Below, one piece after another: positions 27,763-36,146 of a DNA stretch of 64,000 nt. The notes under the pieces are model-generated. The model was not told the DNA's origin and did no database searches. It saw only the letters and a program-made list of their open reading frames with translations. A program made the translations under genes and the position numbers. The number at the start of each line of letters is the position of its first letter. Position 1 is the stretch's first letter. This DNA is from an uncultured Eubacteriales bacterium (lineage in GTDB: Bacteria; Bacillota; Clostridia; Oscillospirales; Acutalibacteraceae): the NCBI GenBank assembly GCA_934454845.1, contig CAKSGV010000009.1, forward strand, positions 1 through 64,000, given 5' to 3'.

Positions 27763-27791
27763 ATTTTATATCCTTTTTGATAATTTGTCAA
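27763..27791 (-). promoter_or_regulatory. Promoter of the T-box-controlled importer
   Basis: Minus strand TTGACA (27791-27786), 17-base spacer, TAAAAT (27768-27763). Confidence 0.75.
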
Positions 27792-27861
27792 GCTTTTTAT
27801 AAAGAAGAGGCTAAAAGTTTTGTGTTGCGCTTTAAATTTAGATTCTGTTTTGAATATCATA

Positions 27862-27898
27862 ATAAAAGCAAGGGCACCAACCGTTTTAGGTGGTGCCT
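27862..27898 (-). terminator. Terminator of perR-rubrerythrin
   Basis: Minus strand AGGCACCACC, six-base loop, GGTTGGTGCCCT with one bulge, followed by TGCTTTTATT. Confidence 0.65.
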
Positions 27899-27924
27899 TA
27901 AAAACCGATATTTATGCGGCATTA

Positions 27925-28470
27925 TTACTTGCCGAAATATCTCTTCAAAAGTCCCTCAAATGCTTTTCCGTGTCGGGCCTCGTCGCGAGCCATTTCGTGA
28001 ACGGTATCGTGAATAGCGTCGAGTCCCAATTCTTTGGCGAGCTTTGCAAGCTCGGTTTTGCCGAGGGTTGCGCCGTTTTCTGCCTCTACGCGGACTTTGA
28101 GGTTTTCCTCAGTGCTGTCGCTTACGACTTCGCCGAGCATTTCTGCGAATTTTGCCGCGTGCTCCGCCTCTTCAAGAGCCGCTTTTTCCCAATACATTCC
28201 GATTTCGGGATAGCCCTCTCTGTGAGCCGCTCTCGACATTGCAAGATACATTCCGACCTCGGTGCATTCGCCGTTAAAATTCTCGCGGAGACCGTCAATA
28301 ATTCTCTGATCTACGCCCTTGGCAACACCGATAACGTGCTCTGCCGCCCAAGACTTATCGCCGCTCTGCTCCGCAAATTTTGATGCGGGAGCATGGCAGA
28401 TAGGACATTCGGCCGGCGGCTCCGTGCCCTCATAAACATATCCGCAAACAAGACATACATACTTTTTCAT
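27925..28470 (-). CDS. Rubredoxin-rubrerythrin fusion (reverse rubrerythrin type)
   Basis: Peroxide-detoxifying non-heme di-iron protein of anaerobes, 181 residues. An N-terminal rubredoxin-like FeCys4 domain ([10 protein letters not shown] and CPICHAP, residues 6-26) precedes a ferritin-like four-helix domain with [19 protein letters not shown] and DEARHGKAF metal ligands. The rubredoxin-first order is that of Clostridium reverse rubrerythrins, which reduce H2O2 with NADH through partner proteins. It lies 34 bases behind a PerR-like gene, consistent with peroxide-induced expression. Confidence 0.93.
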   Translation of the reverse strand: MKKYVCLVCGYVYEGTEPPAECPICHAPASKFAEQSGDKSWAAEHVIGVAKGVDQRIIDGLRENFNGECTEVGMYLAMSRAAHREGYPEIGMYWEKAALEEAEHAAKFAEMLGEVVSDSTEENLKVRVEAENGATLGKTELAKLAKELGLDAIHDTVHEMARDEARHGKAFEGLLKRYFGK

Positions 28471-28504
28471 AAAAATTTACCTCCGAAAAATTAATTTTAT
28501 TTTT

Positions 28505-28876
28505 TTATTTGCAATCCTTACAGATTCCCTCAATAATACATATAGTGCTTTCGCACTTAAATCCTTCTTTTAAGGCAAGGACATAAAGCTCGTTATTCTC
28601 ATCCAGCGGAATATCGAAAATATTTCCGCAGACTTTACAGTGAAGATGAAGATGAGCTTTAACATTCCCGTCATACCTCTCGCAGCCTTCGCCGACGCTC
28701 AGCATTAAAATATCTCCGTTTTGAGAAAGCTGGGCTAAATTTCTGTAAACCGTGCCGAGGCTGATATTAGGAATTTTTTCTTTTACCGCCGCATATACCT
28801 GCGCGGCAGTAGGGTGAGAATGAGAAGCGGAAACAATTTCGAGGATCGCTTCTCGTTGCCTTGAATAATTTTTCAT
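28505..28876 (-). CDS. perR: Fur-family peroxide-type repressor
   Basis: 123 residues: winged helix (SHPTAAQVYAAVKEK, SLGTVYRNLAQL) and a C-terminal metal site (HLHLHCKVCG, CKDCK zinc cysteines). The gene context with rubrerythrin favours PerR over Fur; a PerR/Fur call from sequence alone is not certain. A 13-base palindrome AGTAATGATTACT at 28892-28904 overlaps the +1 of its own promoter, so it is probably autoregulated. Confidence 0.88.
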   Translation of the reverse strand: MKNYSRQREAILEIVSASHSHPTAAQVYAAVKEKIPNISLGTVYRNLAQLSQNGDILMLSVGEGCERYDGNVKAHLHLHCKVCGNIFDIPLDENNELYVLALKEGFKCESTICIIEGICKDCK

Positions 28877-28891
28877 AAAATCTCCTAAATC

Positions 28892-28904
28892 AGTAATGAT
28901 TACT
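28892..28904. promoter_or_regulatory. Per-box-like palindrome
   Basis: AGTAATGATTACT is a perfect inverted repeat about one centre base, just downstream of the perR -10 box. It has the AT-rich, 7-1-7-like shape of Per boxes and is the likely operator for the adjacent repressor (inference). Confidence 0.55.
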
Positions 28905-28909
28905 ATTTT

Positions 28910-28938
28910 AGTATAATCGAACCTTTGCGATTTGTCAA
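28910..28938 (-). promoter_or_regulatory. perR promoter
   Basis: Minus strand TTGACA (28938-28933), 17-base spacer, TATACT (28915-28910). Confidence 0.8.
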
Positions 28939-28946
28939 GAGTTTTC

Positions 28947-28975
28947 TTGACAATTTTTTTGTTTTCATTTAATAT
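28947..28975 (+). promoter_or_regulatory. rex promoter
   Basis: Plus strand TTGACA (28947-28952), 17-base spacer, TAATAT (28970-28975). Its -35 box lies only 8 bases from that of the divergent perR promoter. Confidence 0.75.
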
Positions 28976-29006
28976 ATTTTAAAAGAACGCTTTGAAAGGG
29001 AAGAAA

Positions 29007-29627
29007 ATGAATAACAGCAGGATATCAAAAGCCGTTTTAAACAGATTACCTAAATACTACCGCATTTTAAAAAGCCTGAAAGAGCAGAATATTTCAAAGA
29101 TTTCATCTCTTACGCTTGCAAGTATGCTGGATCTGACGCCCAGTCAGGTAAGGCAGGATTTTAACTGCTTCGGAGAATTCGGTCAGCAGGGTTACGGTTA
29201 CAATGTAGATTATCTTTTAAGCGAGCTAAGCGCAATTTTAGGATTAAACAATATAAAAAAGCTTATTTTAATAGGCGCGGGCGATCTTGGAAGCACGCTT
29301 GCTTCGCATTTGAATTTTGAAAGTATGGGATTTTCTTTAATTGGTATTTTTGATAAAAAAGAGCCGCTTATCGGAAAAATGGTTAAAAACACGCCTGTAA
29401 GAAGTATTTCTTTGCTTGACGAATTTTGCCTTGAACAGCGCCCCGAAGCCGCAATGCTGTGTTTGACCGAAAGCGGAGCAAAAGAAATTTTTGGAGCTCT
29501 TGTTAAAAGAGGAGTCAAAGGATTCATAAATTTCACTAATTGCGAGCTCAAAGCGAAATCGGAAGATATTCATATTAAAAACGTCTTTTTATCCGACAGT
29601 TTTTTATCGCTGTCTATGGAATTATAA
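29007..29627 (+). CDS. rex: Redox-sensing transcriptional repressor Rex
   Basis: Senses the NADH/NAD+ ratio and represses fermentation and electron-transfer genes. 206 residues from the ATG at 29007 (AAAGGGAAG upstream). N-terminal winged helix (TPSQVRQDFNCFGEFGQQGYG, with the conserved VR-x-D turn) and a Rossmann domain (LIGAGDLGSTLASH), then a C-terminal swapped helix. It diverges from perR, so two redox regulators share one promoter region. Confidence 0.95.
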   Translation: MNNSRISKAVLNRLPKYYRILKSLKEQNISKISSLTLASMLDLTPSQVRQDFNCFGEFGQQGYGYNVDYLLSELSAILGLNNIKKLILIGAGDLGSTLASHLNFESMGFSLIGIFDKKEPLIGKMVKNTPVRSISLLDEFCLEQRPEAAMLCLTESGAKEIFGALVKRGVKGFINFTNCELKAKSEDIHIKNVFLSDSFLSLSMEL

Positions 29628-29628
29628 T

Positions 29629-29664
29629 AAAACCGACCGTTTTTTTAAACGGTCGGTTTTTTTA
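29629..29664. terminator. Bidirectional terminator between rex and pgeF
   Basis: Stem AAAACCGACCGTTT / AAACGGTCGGTTTT with T-run TTTTTTT on the plus strand and a weaker one on the minus strand; it serves convergent rex and pgeF. Confidence 0.85.
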
Positions 29665-30480
29665 AATCATTTCTATTATAGCGGCAAGATTTCCTCTTTT
29701 GCCGCCGCTCGCCCTATGCGAGAAAAGCTCACTGCTGTTGCAGCAGGTGCAAAGATCCGAAATCTCTATATTTTCAGATCTTAATCCGCTTTGCAAAAGC
29801 ACATCTTTATTGGCTTCGGGCAAATCGAGCATATATTTGCCGCCGCCTTTTTGCTTTAAAATTTCGTTTGTTTTAAATCCGGCTTTTTTAAACTCTTCAA
29901 AAACAGGATCATCCACCTCATAACAGCAGCTGTGAATGCAGGGCCCGATTGCGGCTTTTATATCATCGCGATTGCATTCGAAATCGGAAACCATTTTTTC
30001 CACGGTTTTAAGTCCTATTTTTTTAACAGTTCCTCGCCAGCCTGCGTGGGAAGAGGCGATAACTCTATTTTTAGGATCGCAGAAAATAAGCGGAGTGCAA
30101 TCGGCATACTGAGTAACTAAAGCGACATTTTTTTCGCTTGTAACAAGCCCGTCAACATCTTCAAATTCTGGTTTTGAAAAACCTGTGCCCCTATCTTTGA
30201 AGCCTACCGTGCGGACAAAGTCCGTGTGAGTCTGCTTGCTTAAAACCAGGTCGTCGGTCGAAATTCCGGCGGCAGAGCAAAGGATCTCATAATTCTTTAT
30301 AACATTATCTCTTTCATCTTCTCTGTGAAAGCTCAAATTCATAGAGCCGACATAGCCTTTGCTTACTCCTCCGAGCCGGGTGGAAAAGCAATGCCTTAAA
30401 AAATCAATATCTGAAAATATCTTAAACTGAATATAAACAAGATCGCCGGATCTCACAATTATAGAATTACGGCTTTTCAA
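29662..30480 (-). CDS. pgeF: Laccase-domain purine nucleoside phosphorylase, YfiH/PgeF family
   Basis: 272 residues. Signature residues HAGWRGTVKKIG (about 145) and IGPCIHSCCYEV (about 178) hold the zinc-binding His and Cys. YlmD/YfiH proteins act on adenosine and inosine and were earlier linked to cell-division clusters as polyphenol oxidases. It starts 3 bases after the PHP phosphatase gene and ends the exopolysaccharide-control unit, an unusual partner whose reason is not evident. Confidence 0.92.
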   Translation of the reverse strand: MKSRNSIIVRSGDLVYIQFKIFSDIDFLRHCFSTRLGGVSKGYVGSMNLSFHREDERDNVIKNYEILCSAAGISTDDLVLSKQTHTDFVRTVGFKDRGTGFSKPEFEDVDGLVTSEKNVALVTQYADCTPLIFCDPKNRVIASSHAGWRGTVKKIGLKTVEKMVSDFECNRDDIKAAIGPCIHSCCYEVDDPVFEEFKKAGFKTNEILKQKGGGKYMLDLPEANKDVLLQSGLRSENIEISDLCTCCNSSELFSHRASGGKRGNLAAIIEMI

Positions 30481-30483
30481 AAC

Positions 30484-31194
30484 TCATACTCCTAAAATTC
30501 GATTTCTAAGGTTTTCCTGTGAAGAAATAAGCCTGTCTGTGTTTTTATCGCCGCATAATCTTCTTAATTCTTTATAAGCTTCGGCGAGCCTCGGAGGCCT
30601 GTTTTTTACCGAATGGGTATCTGTGGCAACGACACTAACATAACCGCTCTTTACAAGCTTTTTTATTCTTCCCTGATAATCGGATTCCAATACAGAATCG
30701 GCATTTATCTGAGCTATTCCTATTCCGCTGTCAAGACATTTAAGGAGCTTTTTAAACCCTTTAAAATGATAGTATCTTTCTATATGAGCGATTATGGGAA
30801 TTATTCCGAAATTATCATCGAGATTTATTATGTCGTTAATAACATAATCGTCAAACTCGGTAAAAGTGAAATCAATTAACAGATATTTCGAATCGGCAAG
30901 CGTTAAAGCTTTAAGACTTTCAACATCGCCCATACCGTGAAAATAATAAATTTCACACCCAAAATAAATTTTCGGAATATCACTTGGCATTTCCGATTTA
31001 AAAAGCTCGTTTTTGGAAATAACCACCCTGTTTAAAAAGCTTTCGAGATTTTCTCTGCCCGGAACAAAATGCGGAGTTGCGATAACCTCGGAAATTTCCT
31101 GCTCTTTCATCATTTTTAAAAGCTGCAGGGATTCTTCGCGGGATTTTGCGCCGTCGTCAATTCCGGGGAGAATATGAGAATGAATATCTACCAT
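30484..31194 (-). CDS. PHP-family tyrosine-protein phosphatase, CpsB/YwqE
   Basis: Dephosphorylates the tyrosine tail of the partner BY-kinase. 236 residues; the metal-binding PHP motifs are MVDIHSHILPGIDDGAK at the N-terminus, ATPHFVPG, and TDTHSVKNRPP near the C-terminus. Its position behind the kinase (21 bases) and Wzz-like gene matches the Wzz-kinase-phosphatase trio of Gram-positive polysaccharide loci. Confidence 0.93.
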   Translation of the reverse strand: MVDIHSHILPGIDDGAKSREESLQLLKMMKEQEISEVIATPHFVPGRENLESFLNRVVISKNELFKSEMPSDIPKIYFGCEIYYFHGMGDVESLKALTLADSKYLLIDFTFTEFDDYVINDIINLDDNFGIIPIIAHIERYYHFKGFKKLLKCLDSGIGIAQINADSVLESDYQGRIKKLVKSGYVSVVATDTHSVKNRPPRLAEAYKELRRLCGDKNTDRLISSQENLRNRILGV

Positions 31195-31215
31195 GCAGGT
31201 TTTACCTCTTAAAAA

Positions 31216-31980
31216 TCAGTTTCCGTATTTTTTGTAATACCTATAATATTTCTTGCGGTAGGAATATTTTCTCTTGCTGTATTTAGTGGAATTCTTTATA
31301 TCAGCGGCATTGAGGACAACGCCTAAAACCTTTACTTTAGCGAACTCAACCGCCTCTATCGATTGCCTCAGCATATCGTTTACCGTGTAACCGCATCTTG
31401 CGACGAGCACAATACCGTCGGTATTGGAAGCGACGACGAGCGGATCGGAAACTATTCCTATCGGCGGCGTATCGATAATTATATACTTATACTTTTTACC
31501 TAATTCATCTAAAAGGGCCTTAAATCTCGGTGAGCCTAAAAGCTCGCTCGGATTCGGAGCGGTGTGGCCGGAAGCAAGAACATCGAGATTATTGCCTGAG
31601 CTCTGAACGCAGGACTCAAAATCCGTGAAATCGGCAAGGATCTCGGAAAGCCCTGTTTTGTTTTCAAGGTGGAGCTTTTTATGAACGGAGGATCTGCGAA
31701 GATCGGCGTCAATAAGCAATACCTTTTCGCCGAGCTGTGAAAACGCTACCGCGATATTTATGGCGGTGGTTGATTTTCCCTCTCCGACATCGGAGCCGGA
31801 AACGGTGAAAATATTACCGGTTTTTTTATTAAGCAGGAATTTGATATTTGTTCTGATAGTCTTATAAGCCTCGGCGACGGTGAAAGAAACCGCCGAGCGG
31901 CTGTTTTCTTCCGAAAGGCCCGTTATCTGTGTTTCCGGATCTTTAGACTGCTCGGTTACATTGATATTATCTATATTCAT
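31216..31980 (-). CDS. BY-type tyrosine kinase (CpsD/YwqD), cytoplasmic part
   Basis: 254 residues from the ATG at 31980, which overlaps the Wzz-like gene by 14 bases; the longer open frame reads through that gene. Walker A' SGSDVGEGKSTTAINIA, Walker A LLIDADLRR, Walker B IIDTPPIG, and a C-terminal cluster of about nine tyrosines in the last 27 residues (autophosphorylation sites). It needs the membrane adaptor encoded just upstream. Controls chain length or export of a surface polysaccharide made elsewhere. Confidence 0.93.
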   Translation of the reverse strand: MNIDNINVTEQSKDPETQITGLSEENSRSAVSFTVAEAYKTIRTNIKFLLNKKTGNIFTVSGSDVGEGKSTTAINIAVAFSQLGEKVLLIDADLRRSSVHKKLHLENKTGLSEILADFTDFESCVQSSGNNLDVLASGHTAPNPSELLGSPRFKALLDELGKKYKYIIIDTPPIGIVSDPLVVASNTDGIVLVARCGYTVNDMLRQSIEAVEFAKVKVLGVVLNAADIKNSTKYSKRKYSYRKKYYRYYKKYGN

Positions 31981-32686
31981 TCTTCTTACCTGCCTTTCCG
32001 GAAACAAGCGCTTCAAAGATGGGGACAGTTCCGAGCAGCGGTACGCCGTACACCGCGGAGATATCTTCATCGCTTGTAATTGTATGGTTCATATTGCGGA
32101 CAATAAGCAGAATAATATAGCAGATCACAATTCCGATAAATGCGGAAATAGCCGTGGCTACCACTGTTCTCGGGTATACCTTAGGAGCGGAATCCGCCTC
32201 TTCAACTACCTTTATATTTGAATTTTTAAGAGTCTGCGAAACATATTCGGGAACAAGCTCCGCAAATGCGTTACAAAGATTTATCGATTCTTCCTTTGAG
32301 TTTGTGGTAAATCTTATCTTTACAAACAGAGTATCCTGACTGGCTCTTGAAATGCTCGCGATACTTTTAAGCTGCTTATAGCTATAGCCGTAAGTAGTTT
32401 TATTTTCAAGCTGTTTAAAAATATTTGAGGTCTTAAGCAACTCTACCACCGTGTCGGTAAGTTCAAGCGAAGCGGAAAGATCCGTTCCCTGAACCTTTTC
32501 ATAGGCGGTATTATCGGTAATAGCTCCGTTAGTTACCATGATCGAAGCAGTTGCAGTGTACTTATCGTTAAGCATAAAAGTGCACACGCCAAACGCACAC
32601 CCGCCCGCTATGATTCCGGCAAGCAAAAGCGCCCAAAGCTTTTCCCATGCAAGGGATAAAAGATCAAAAAATGAAATTTCTTTCAT
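31967..32686 (-). CDS. Wzz/CapA-type polysaccharide co-polymerase and kinase adaptor
   Basis: 239 residues with two membrane segments (about 15-37 and 172-195) bracketing an extracellular domain (YTATASIMVTN, TVVELLKTSNIF). Wzz-family architecture as in CapA1/YwqC: the short cytoplasmic end activates the separate BY-kinase. It is first in its operon behind a TTGAAA-17-TAAAAT promoter, ahead of kinase and phosphatase. No polysaccharide glycosyltransferases adjoin it; a partial one lies at the far right edge of the window. Confidence 0.9.
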   Translation of the reverse strand: MKEISFFDLLSLAWEKLWALLLAGIIAGGCAFGVCTFMLNDKYTATASIMVTNGAITDNTAYEKVQGTDLSASLELTDTVVELLKTSNIFKQLENKTTYGYSYKQLKSIASISRASQDTLFVKIRFTTNSKEESINLCNAFAELVPEYVSQTLKNSNIKVVEEADSAPKVYPRTVVATAISAFIGIVICYIILLIVRNMNHTITSDEDISAVYGVPLLGTVPIFEALVSGKAGKKNEYR

Positions 32687-32720
32687 TGCTTCTCCTCTTT
32701 TTCGTTAGAATTCTAAAAAT

Positions 32721-32749
32721 ATTTTACCATTGCCCGGCATATATTTCAA
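32721..32749 (-). promoter_or_regulatory. Promoter of the Wzz-kinase-phosphatase-pgeF unit
   Basis: Minus strand TTGAAA (32749-32744), 17-base spacer, TAAAAT (32726-32721), about 35 bases before the ATG. Confidence 0.65.
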
Positions 32750-32750
32750 G

Positions 32751-33533
32751 CTATTTTTTAATATCTTCCATAAGATTGTAATAAGAAGAAAAAAGTTCTG
32801 TGTATTCATTATAAGCGGATCTGTACACCTCTATGATATAATCGCCGTTATAATCGAACTTCGAAGCGGTTTTTATAAGCTCATTAAAATCGAAGTTTCC
32901 AAGACCCGGAAGCATACAGTCGAAATTCTCGCAGTTATCGCTGATATGATAGTGCCGGATATATTTTCCGATACTGTTTATCGTTTCTATAGGATCATAG
33001 TTTCCTCTGATAGCCTGCTTGATATCAAAGCAGATATGGGCGTCGTCTTTTAAATACTCGGTGAATTTCTTTAAAAACTCCGCGCTTCCTGCTCTGAAAT
33101 TAACAACATTTTCCTGCAAAAGCACCGCGCCCTGCTCTTTTACAACTTTAGAAAGCTTATAAAATCTTTCTATATATCCGTAATCATCAAGAACATTATT
33201 CGGTTTTCCGCCGTGAAGAATTACATATTTTGCGCCTAACCTTGACGCTATCTCGCCGTACCTTTTATATATTTCAAAGCCCTCTTCCGTTCTTCTTTCA
33301 TAGGCGGAGAAAAGCAGGAACGATTCTGAAAGCGAAAATGTGGGGTGAACAGACGAAATTTTTATCCCGTATTCATTCTTTATTTTTACAAGCTTATCTA
33401 CAAAATCGTCTTTATGCTCATTTATAGAGTTAAAAAACACTTCGGCGCAGGGTATATTCTTTTTCCCTATCATTTCAAGCGCTTTTTCCGTTTCAAGAGG
33501 ATAAAGCGACGCGCTTGATATTCCGAAACTCAT
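32751..33533 (-). CDS. Sugar phosphate isomerase/epimerase-type TIM barrel protein
   Basis: 260 residues of the AP-endonuclease-2/xylose-isomerase-like fold. Metal-ligand positions appear in ILHGGKP, LQENVV, CFDIKQA and HYHISDNCEN, GDYIIEVYR at the C-terminus. The exact substrate cannot be read. Its ATG overlaps the rqcH stop by four bases (ATGA), making it the last gene of the purA-rqcH run, so it is co-translated. Confidence 0.85.
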   Translation of the reverse strand: MSFGISSASLYPLETEKALEMIGKKNIPCAEVFFNSINEHKDDFVDKLVKIKNEYGIKISSVHPTFSLSESFLLFSAYERRTEEGFEIYKRYGEIASRLGAKYVILHGGKPNNVLDDYGYIERFYKLSKVVKEQGAVLLQENVVNFRAGSAEFLKKFTEYLKDDAHICFDIKQAIRGNYDPIETINSIGKYIRHYHISDNCENFDCMLPGLGNFDFNELIKTASKFDYNGDYIIEVYRSAYNEYTELFSSYYNLMEDIKK

Positions 33534-35254
33534 TTAAATCCCTCTTCTTTATCAAAAGTAACAAACAAGGTCTTATTTGTTTTATAAATCACCATTCCGG
33601 GCTTTGCGCCGCCCGGTTTTTTCACATATTTTACATAAGTGTAATCCACAGGCACATTCGAAGAGCTTTCAGCCGAAGAATATTTGACTGCGAGCTTTGC
33701 GGCAAATATCAGCGTTTCCTCGCTCGGCTCTTTACCCGCACATTCAAGGATCACGTGAGAGCCGGGAGCATTTTTGATATGAAACCAGATATCAAGCTTA
33801 TCCGCAGATTTAAGCGTCAAATGATCGTTTTCAATATTATTTCTGCCGACAAGTATTTTAAAGCCATCTTTGCTCTTAAATTCAAGAGGGGAAAACGCAG
33901 GCTTTCTTCTATCCGGCTTTTTTACTTTTTTCTGCTTTATGTACCCGGTTTCGGTAAGCTCTGCTCTTATATCAGCAATATCCGAAATATTTCTGCACCT
34001 GCCGATATTATCGCAGACGGATCTTAAATACTGCGCCTCGCGGTCGTCATTTTCTATAAGTTCTTTTAAAGTCTGCCGTGCTATGCAGGCTTTTTTATAT
34101 TCTTTAAAATATTTTGCGGCGTTTTGCGAAGCGCCGAGAGCCGGATCAAGCTTTATTTTTTTCAAATTCAAATCCGGATCATAAAAATTTTCCACTTCTG
34201 CAAATTCCGCTCCCGGAGCGATATTATGAATATTAGCTTTTATAAGCTCTCCGCAAATTCTTTTTTCCTCGCAGTTTTCGCAGGCTTTAAGTTCCCTTTT
34301 TCTGTTAGCCGAGCGTTTTATAACGCGATTAAGAGCATTTACCGCCGTTTTTAAAATATCCGAAGAAGCTTTTTTAAGCCTTGAAGAGATATCCCTTTCT
34401 TTAAAAAAAGCGTCAAGCAGCTGCGACGGACTTTCATATTCCTCGCAGGAACAGAGAGCGCCGTATTGCAAAATCGGAATAAAAGAAAAGTCCTTTAAAT
34501 CCCCGTTTTTATCCCTTAAAAGGTAACAGCCTTTTTTATTTAATATTTTTTCTCTTAAAGTCAGTATCTTTTCTTTTACAATACTCTTTTCAGCGATTTC
34601 ATCAAGCCTTAAATCCTCGCCGAAGGCATCAAATGCAATTTCTCTGCAAACAAGAGGAGAAAGCCCCTTAAAGGTTTTAAGCAGGAATTCGCTTAAAGGA
34701 TCATTGCCCGAAAAAACGATATTATCAAAAGAAAAATTTTCATCTGTGATATCGGCTTTGTTCTGTAAAGGAAGGGGGACATATTTAGCGCCGGGTAAAA
34801 TAAGTCTTGAAGAAGTTTCGATATCGCTTCTTTTAACAGCGTCGATTATAACGGATTTTTCATTTAAAAGAATTATATTGCTGACCGAGCCTACAAGCTC
34901 GCAGATAATTTTAAAAACGCACCTGTCGCCGAGCTCGTTATAAACCTCGCAGTTTATCTCCACAGCTCGCTCAAGCCCCGGCTGACATACGGATAATATT
35001 TTAGCTCCCGAAAAATATTTTCTCGCAAGCATACAAAATGTCAGAGGAGAAAGCGGATTTTCCGGTTTTTCCTCTGTAAAGTAAATTCTCGGCGCGTTAG
35101 ACGCACTTAATAAAAGCCTCTTTGAAAAATCTTTTTTCCTGAGCAGTAAAATTATTTCTTCTTTAGAGGGCTGATAAATTTTTTCTATTCTGCTGTCTTT
35201 AGCTTCAGATAATTCAATAACCGTTTTACGGATAAATCCGCCGTCAAGCGCCAT
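33530..35254 (-). CDS. rqcH: Ribosome quality control factor RqcH (NFACT family)
   Basis: Binds stalled 50S-peptidyl-tRNA complexes and adds C-terminal alanine tails for degradation. 574 residues: NFACT-N (1-about 180), HhH (about 180-250), a coiled coil (about 270-400), and the NFACT-R domain (FKILVGRNNIENDHLT, then DIWFHIKNAPGSHVIL). In Bacillus the Asp-Arg pair near 97-98 is needed for tailing; here the aligned spot reads GLERAV with Glu95-Arg96. It overlaps trmK by 11 bases. Confidence 0.92.
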   Translation of the reverse strand: MALDGGFIRKTVIELSEAKDSRIEKIYQPSKEEIILLLRKKDFSKRLLLSASNAPRIYFTEEKPENPLSPLTFCMLARKYFSGAKILSVCQPGLERAVEINCEVYNELGDRCVFKIICELVGSVSNIILLNEKSVIIDAVKRSDIETSSRLILPGAKYVPLPLQNKADITDENFSFDNIVFSGNDPLSEFLLKTFKGLSPLVCREIAFDAFGEDLRLDEIAEKSIVKEKILTLREKILNKKGCYLLRDKNGDLKDFSFIPILQYGALCSCEEYESPSQLLDAFFKERDISSRLKKASSDILKTAVNALNRVIKRSANRKRELKACENCEEKRICGELIKANIHNIAPGAEFAEVENFYDPDLNLKKIKLDPALGASQNAAKYFKEYKKACIARQTLKELIENDDREAQYLRSVCDNIGRCRNISDIADIRAELTETGYIKQKKVKKPDRRKPAFSPLEFKSKDGFKILVGRNNIENDHLTLKSADKLDIWFHIKNAPGSHVILECAGKEPSEETLIFAAKLAVKYSSAESSSNVPVDYTYVKYVKKPGGAKPGMVIYKTNKTLFVTFDKEEGFK

Positions 35255-35945
35255 TTTCTGCCTCCGAAATCTTTTTTTCTGTTTCTGCGCAAATTTTTTG
35301 TGCTTTTATGTATTCCTCGCGATTTTTATCGGTAGAAGAAAGGTCATTTACAAGTTTTCGCTTTATCGCAAGCTGCTTTTTAGCATACTCCAAAGCCGTT
35401 TTATCCTTAAGGTCCAATTTTCCGAGATAAATCTTCGCAAAATCGGGGGAAGTAACCGCGCCCGTATATTTAACTTTCATTATGGCATAATATTTTCCGT
35501 TTTCTTTAACCGCTGTTTCTTTAATTGTTTCAAACCCGCTTTTAAAAAGATATTCTCTTAACTCCGAGGCGGAAGTTGTGGGAGAAAGCACGATATTTAC
35601 AGTCGGGTCCTTTAAAATCTTCGACCTGTCGATAATTCCCGATATCACTTCTCCGCCCATCCCCGCTATTACAACATTATCCGCTTCCTCGCGCGAAACC
35701 TTTTCAAGACCGTCGCAAAGGATAAGCTTAACCCCTTTTGCATTCAGCTCTTTTAAATTTTTTTCGGCGGTAAGCAGAGGCTTTTGCCTGATATCCGTGG
35801 CTGTGACTTTAGAAAACTTGCCTGATAAATAAAGAAAAGCAGGCAGGTATCCGTGATCCGTACCGACATCACAAACACTTCCGCCTGCTTCGATCAGACC
35901 GGTTATTACAGACAGTCTGAGACTAAGCTTAAGCATTCTTTTCAA
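35244..35945 (-). CDS. trmK: tRNA (adenine22-N1)-methyltransferase TrmK
   Basis: SAM-dependent methyltransferase for A22 of tRNA-Ser/Tyr-type tRNAs. 233 residues with the SAM motif VCDVGTDHGYLPAFL (about 25), NVVIAGMGGEVISGII (about 90), and a C-terminal helical tail. The start may be the ATG at 35936 rather than 35945. It overlaps the small DUF1858 gene and rqcH, in a tightly packed unit. Confidence 0.92.
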   Translation of the reverse strand: MKRMLKLSLRLSVITGLIEAGGSVCDVGTDHGYLPAFLYLSGKFSKVTATDIRQKPLLTAEKNLKELNAKGVKLILCDGLEKVSREEADNVVIAGMGGEVISGIIDRSKILKDPTVNIVLSPTTSASELREYLFKSGFETIKETAVKENGKYYAIMKVKYTGAVTSPDFAKIYLGKLDLKDKTALEYAKKQLAIKRKLVNDLSSTDKNREEYIKAQKICAETEKKISEAENGA

Positions 35946-36132
35946 TATGCTCGTTTAACTTTTTAAGAAGCTCGTCGCAATCTGTACCGTGAACTTCGCA
36001 AGCCTGTTCTATTGACTCGCCTCTTGAAGCGGGGCAGCCGAGGCAGTGCATTCCTATAGCAAAGAAATATTCCGCTAAAGTTTCATCCATTTCAAGAACA
36101 TCGCCTATAAGCATATCTTTTGTTATTTTCAT
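35929..36132 (-). CDS. DUF1858 small redox-disulfide protein
   Basis: 67 residues of the hybrid-cluster-associated disulfide family: MLIGDVLEMDETLAEYFFAIG then the redox or metal pair HCLGCPAS. Such proteins are common in Clostridia, sometimes next to iron-sulfur proteins; the role is unknown. It lies 14 bases behind yhaM and overlaps trmK by 17 bases. Confidence 0.88.
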   Translation of the reverse strand: MKITKDMLIGDVLEMDETLAEYFFAIGMHCLGCPASRGESIEQACEVHGTDCDELLKKLNEHIEKNA

Positions 36133-36146
36133 TAGTTTTAACTCCT

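Noticed and set aside
27820..28383. Plus-strand frame opposite rubrerythrin
   Set aside because: Antisense to a gene with full rubredoxin and di-iron motifs; no ribosome site and implausible Phe/Cys-rich text.
28933..28952. Inverted repeat TTGTCAAG...CTTGACAA as a Rex operator
   Set aside because: The arms are just the two facing -35 boxes, and the spacing (8 bases between TTGTCAA and TTGACAA) does not match the 4-base spacing of the Rex box known to me.
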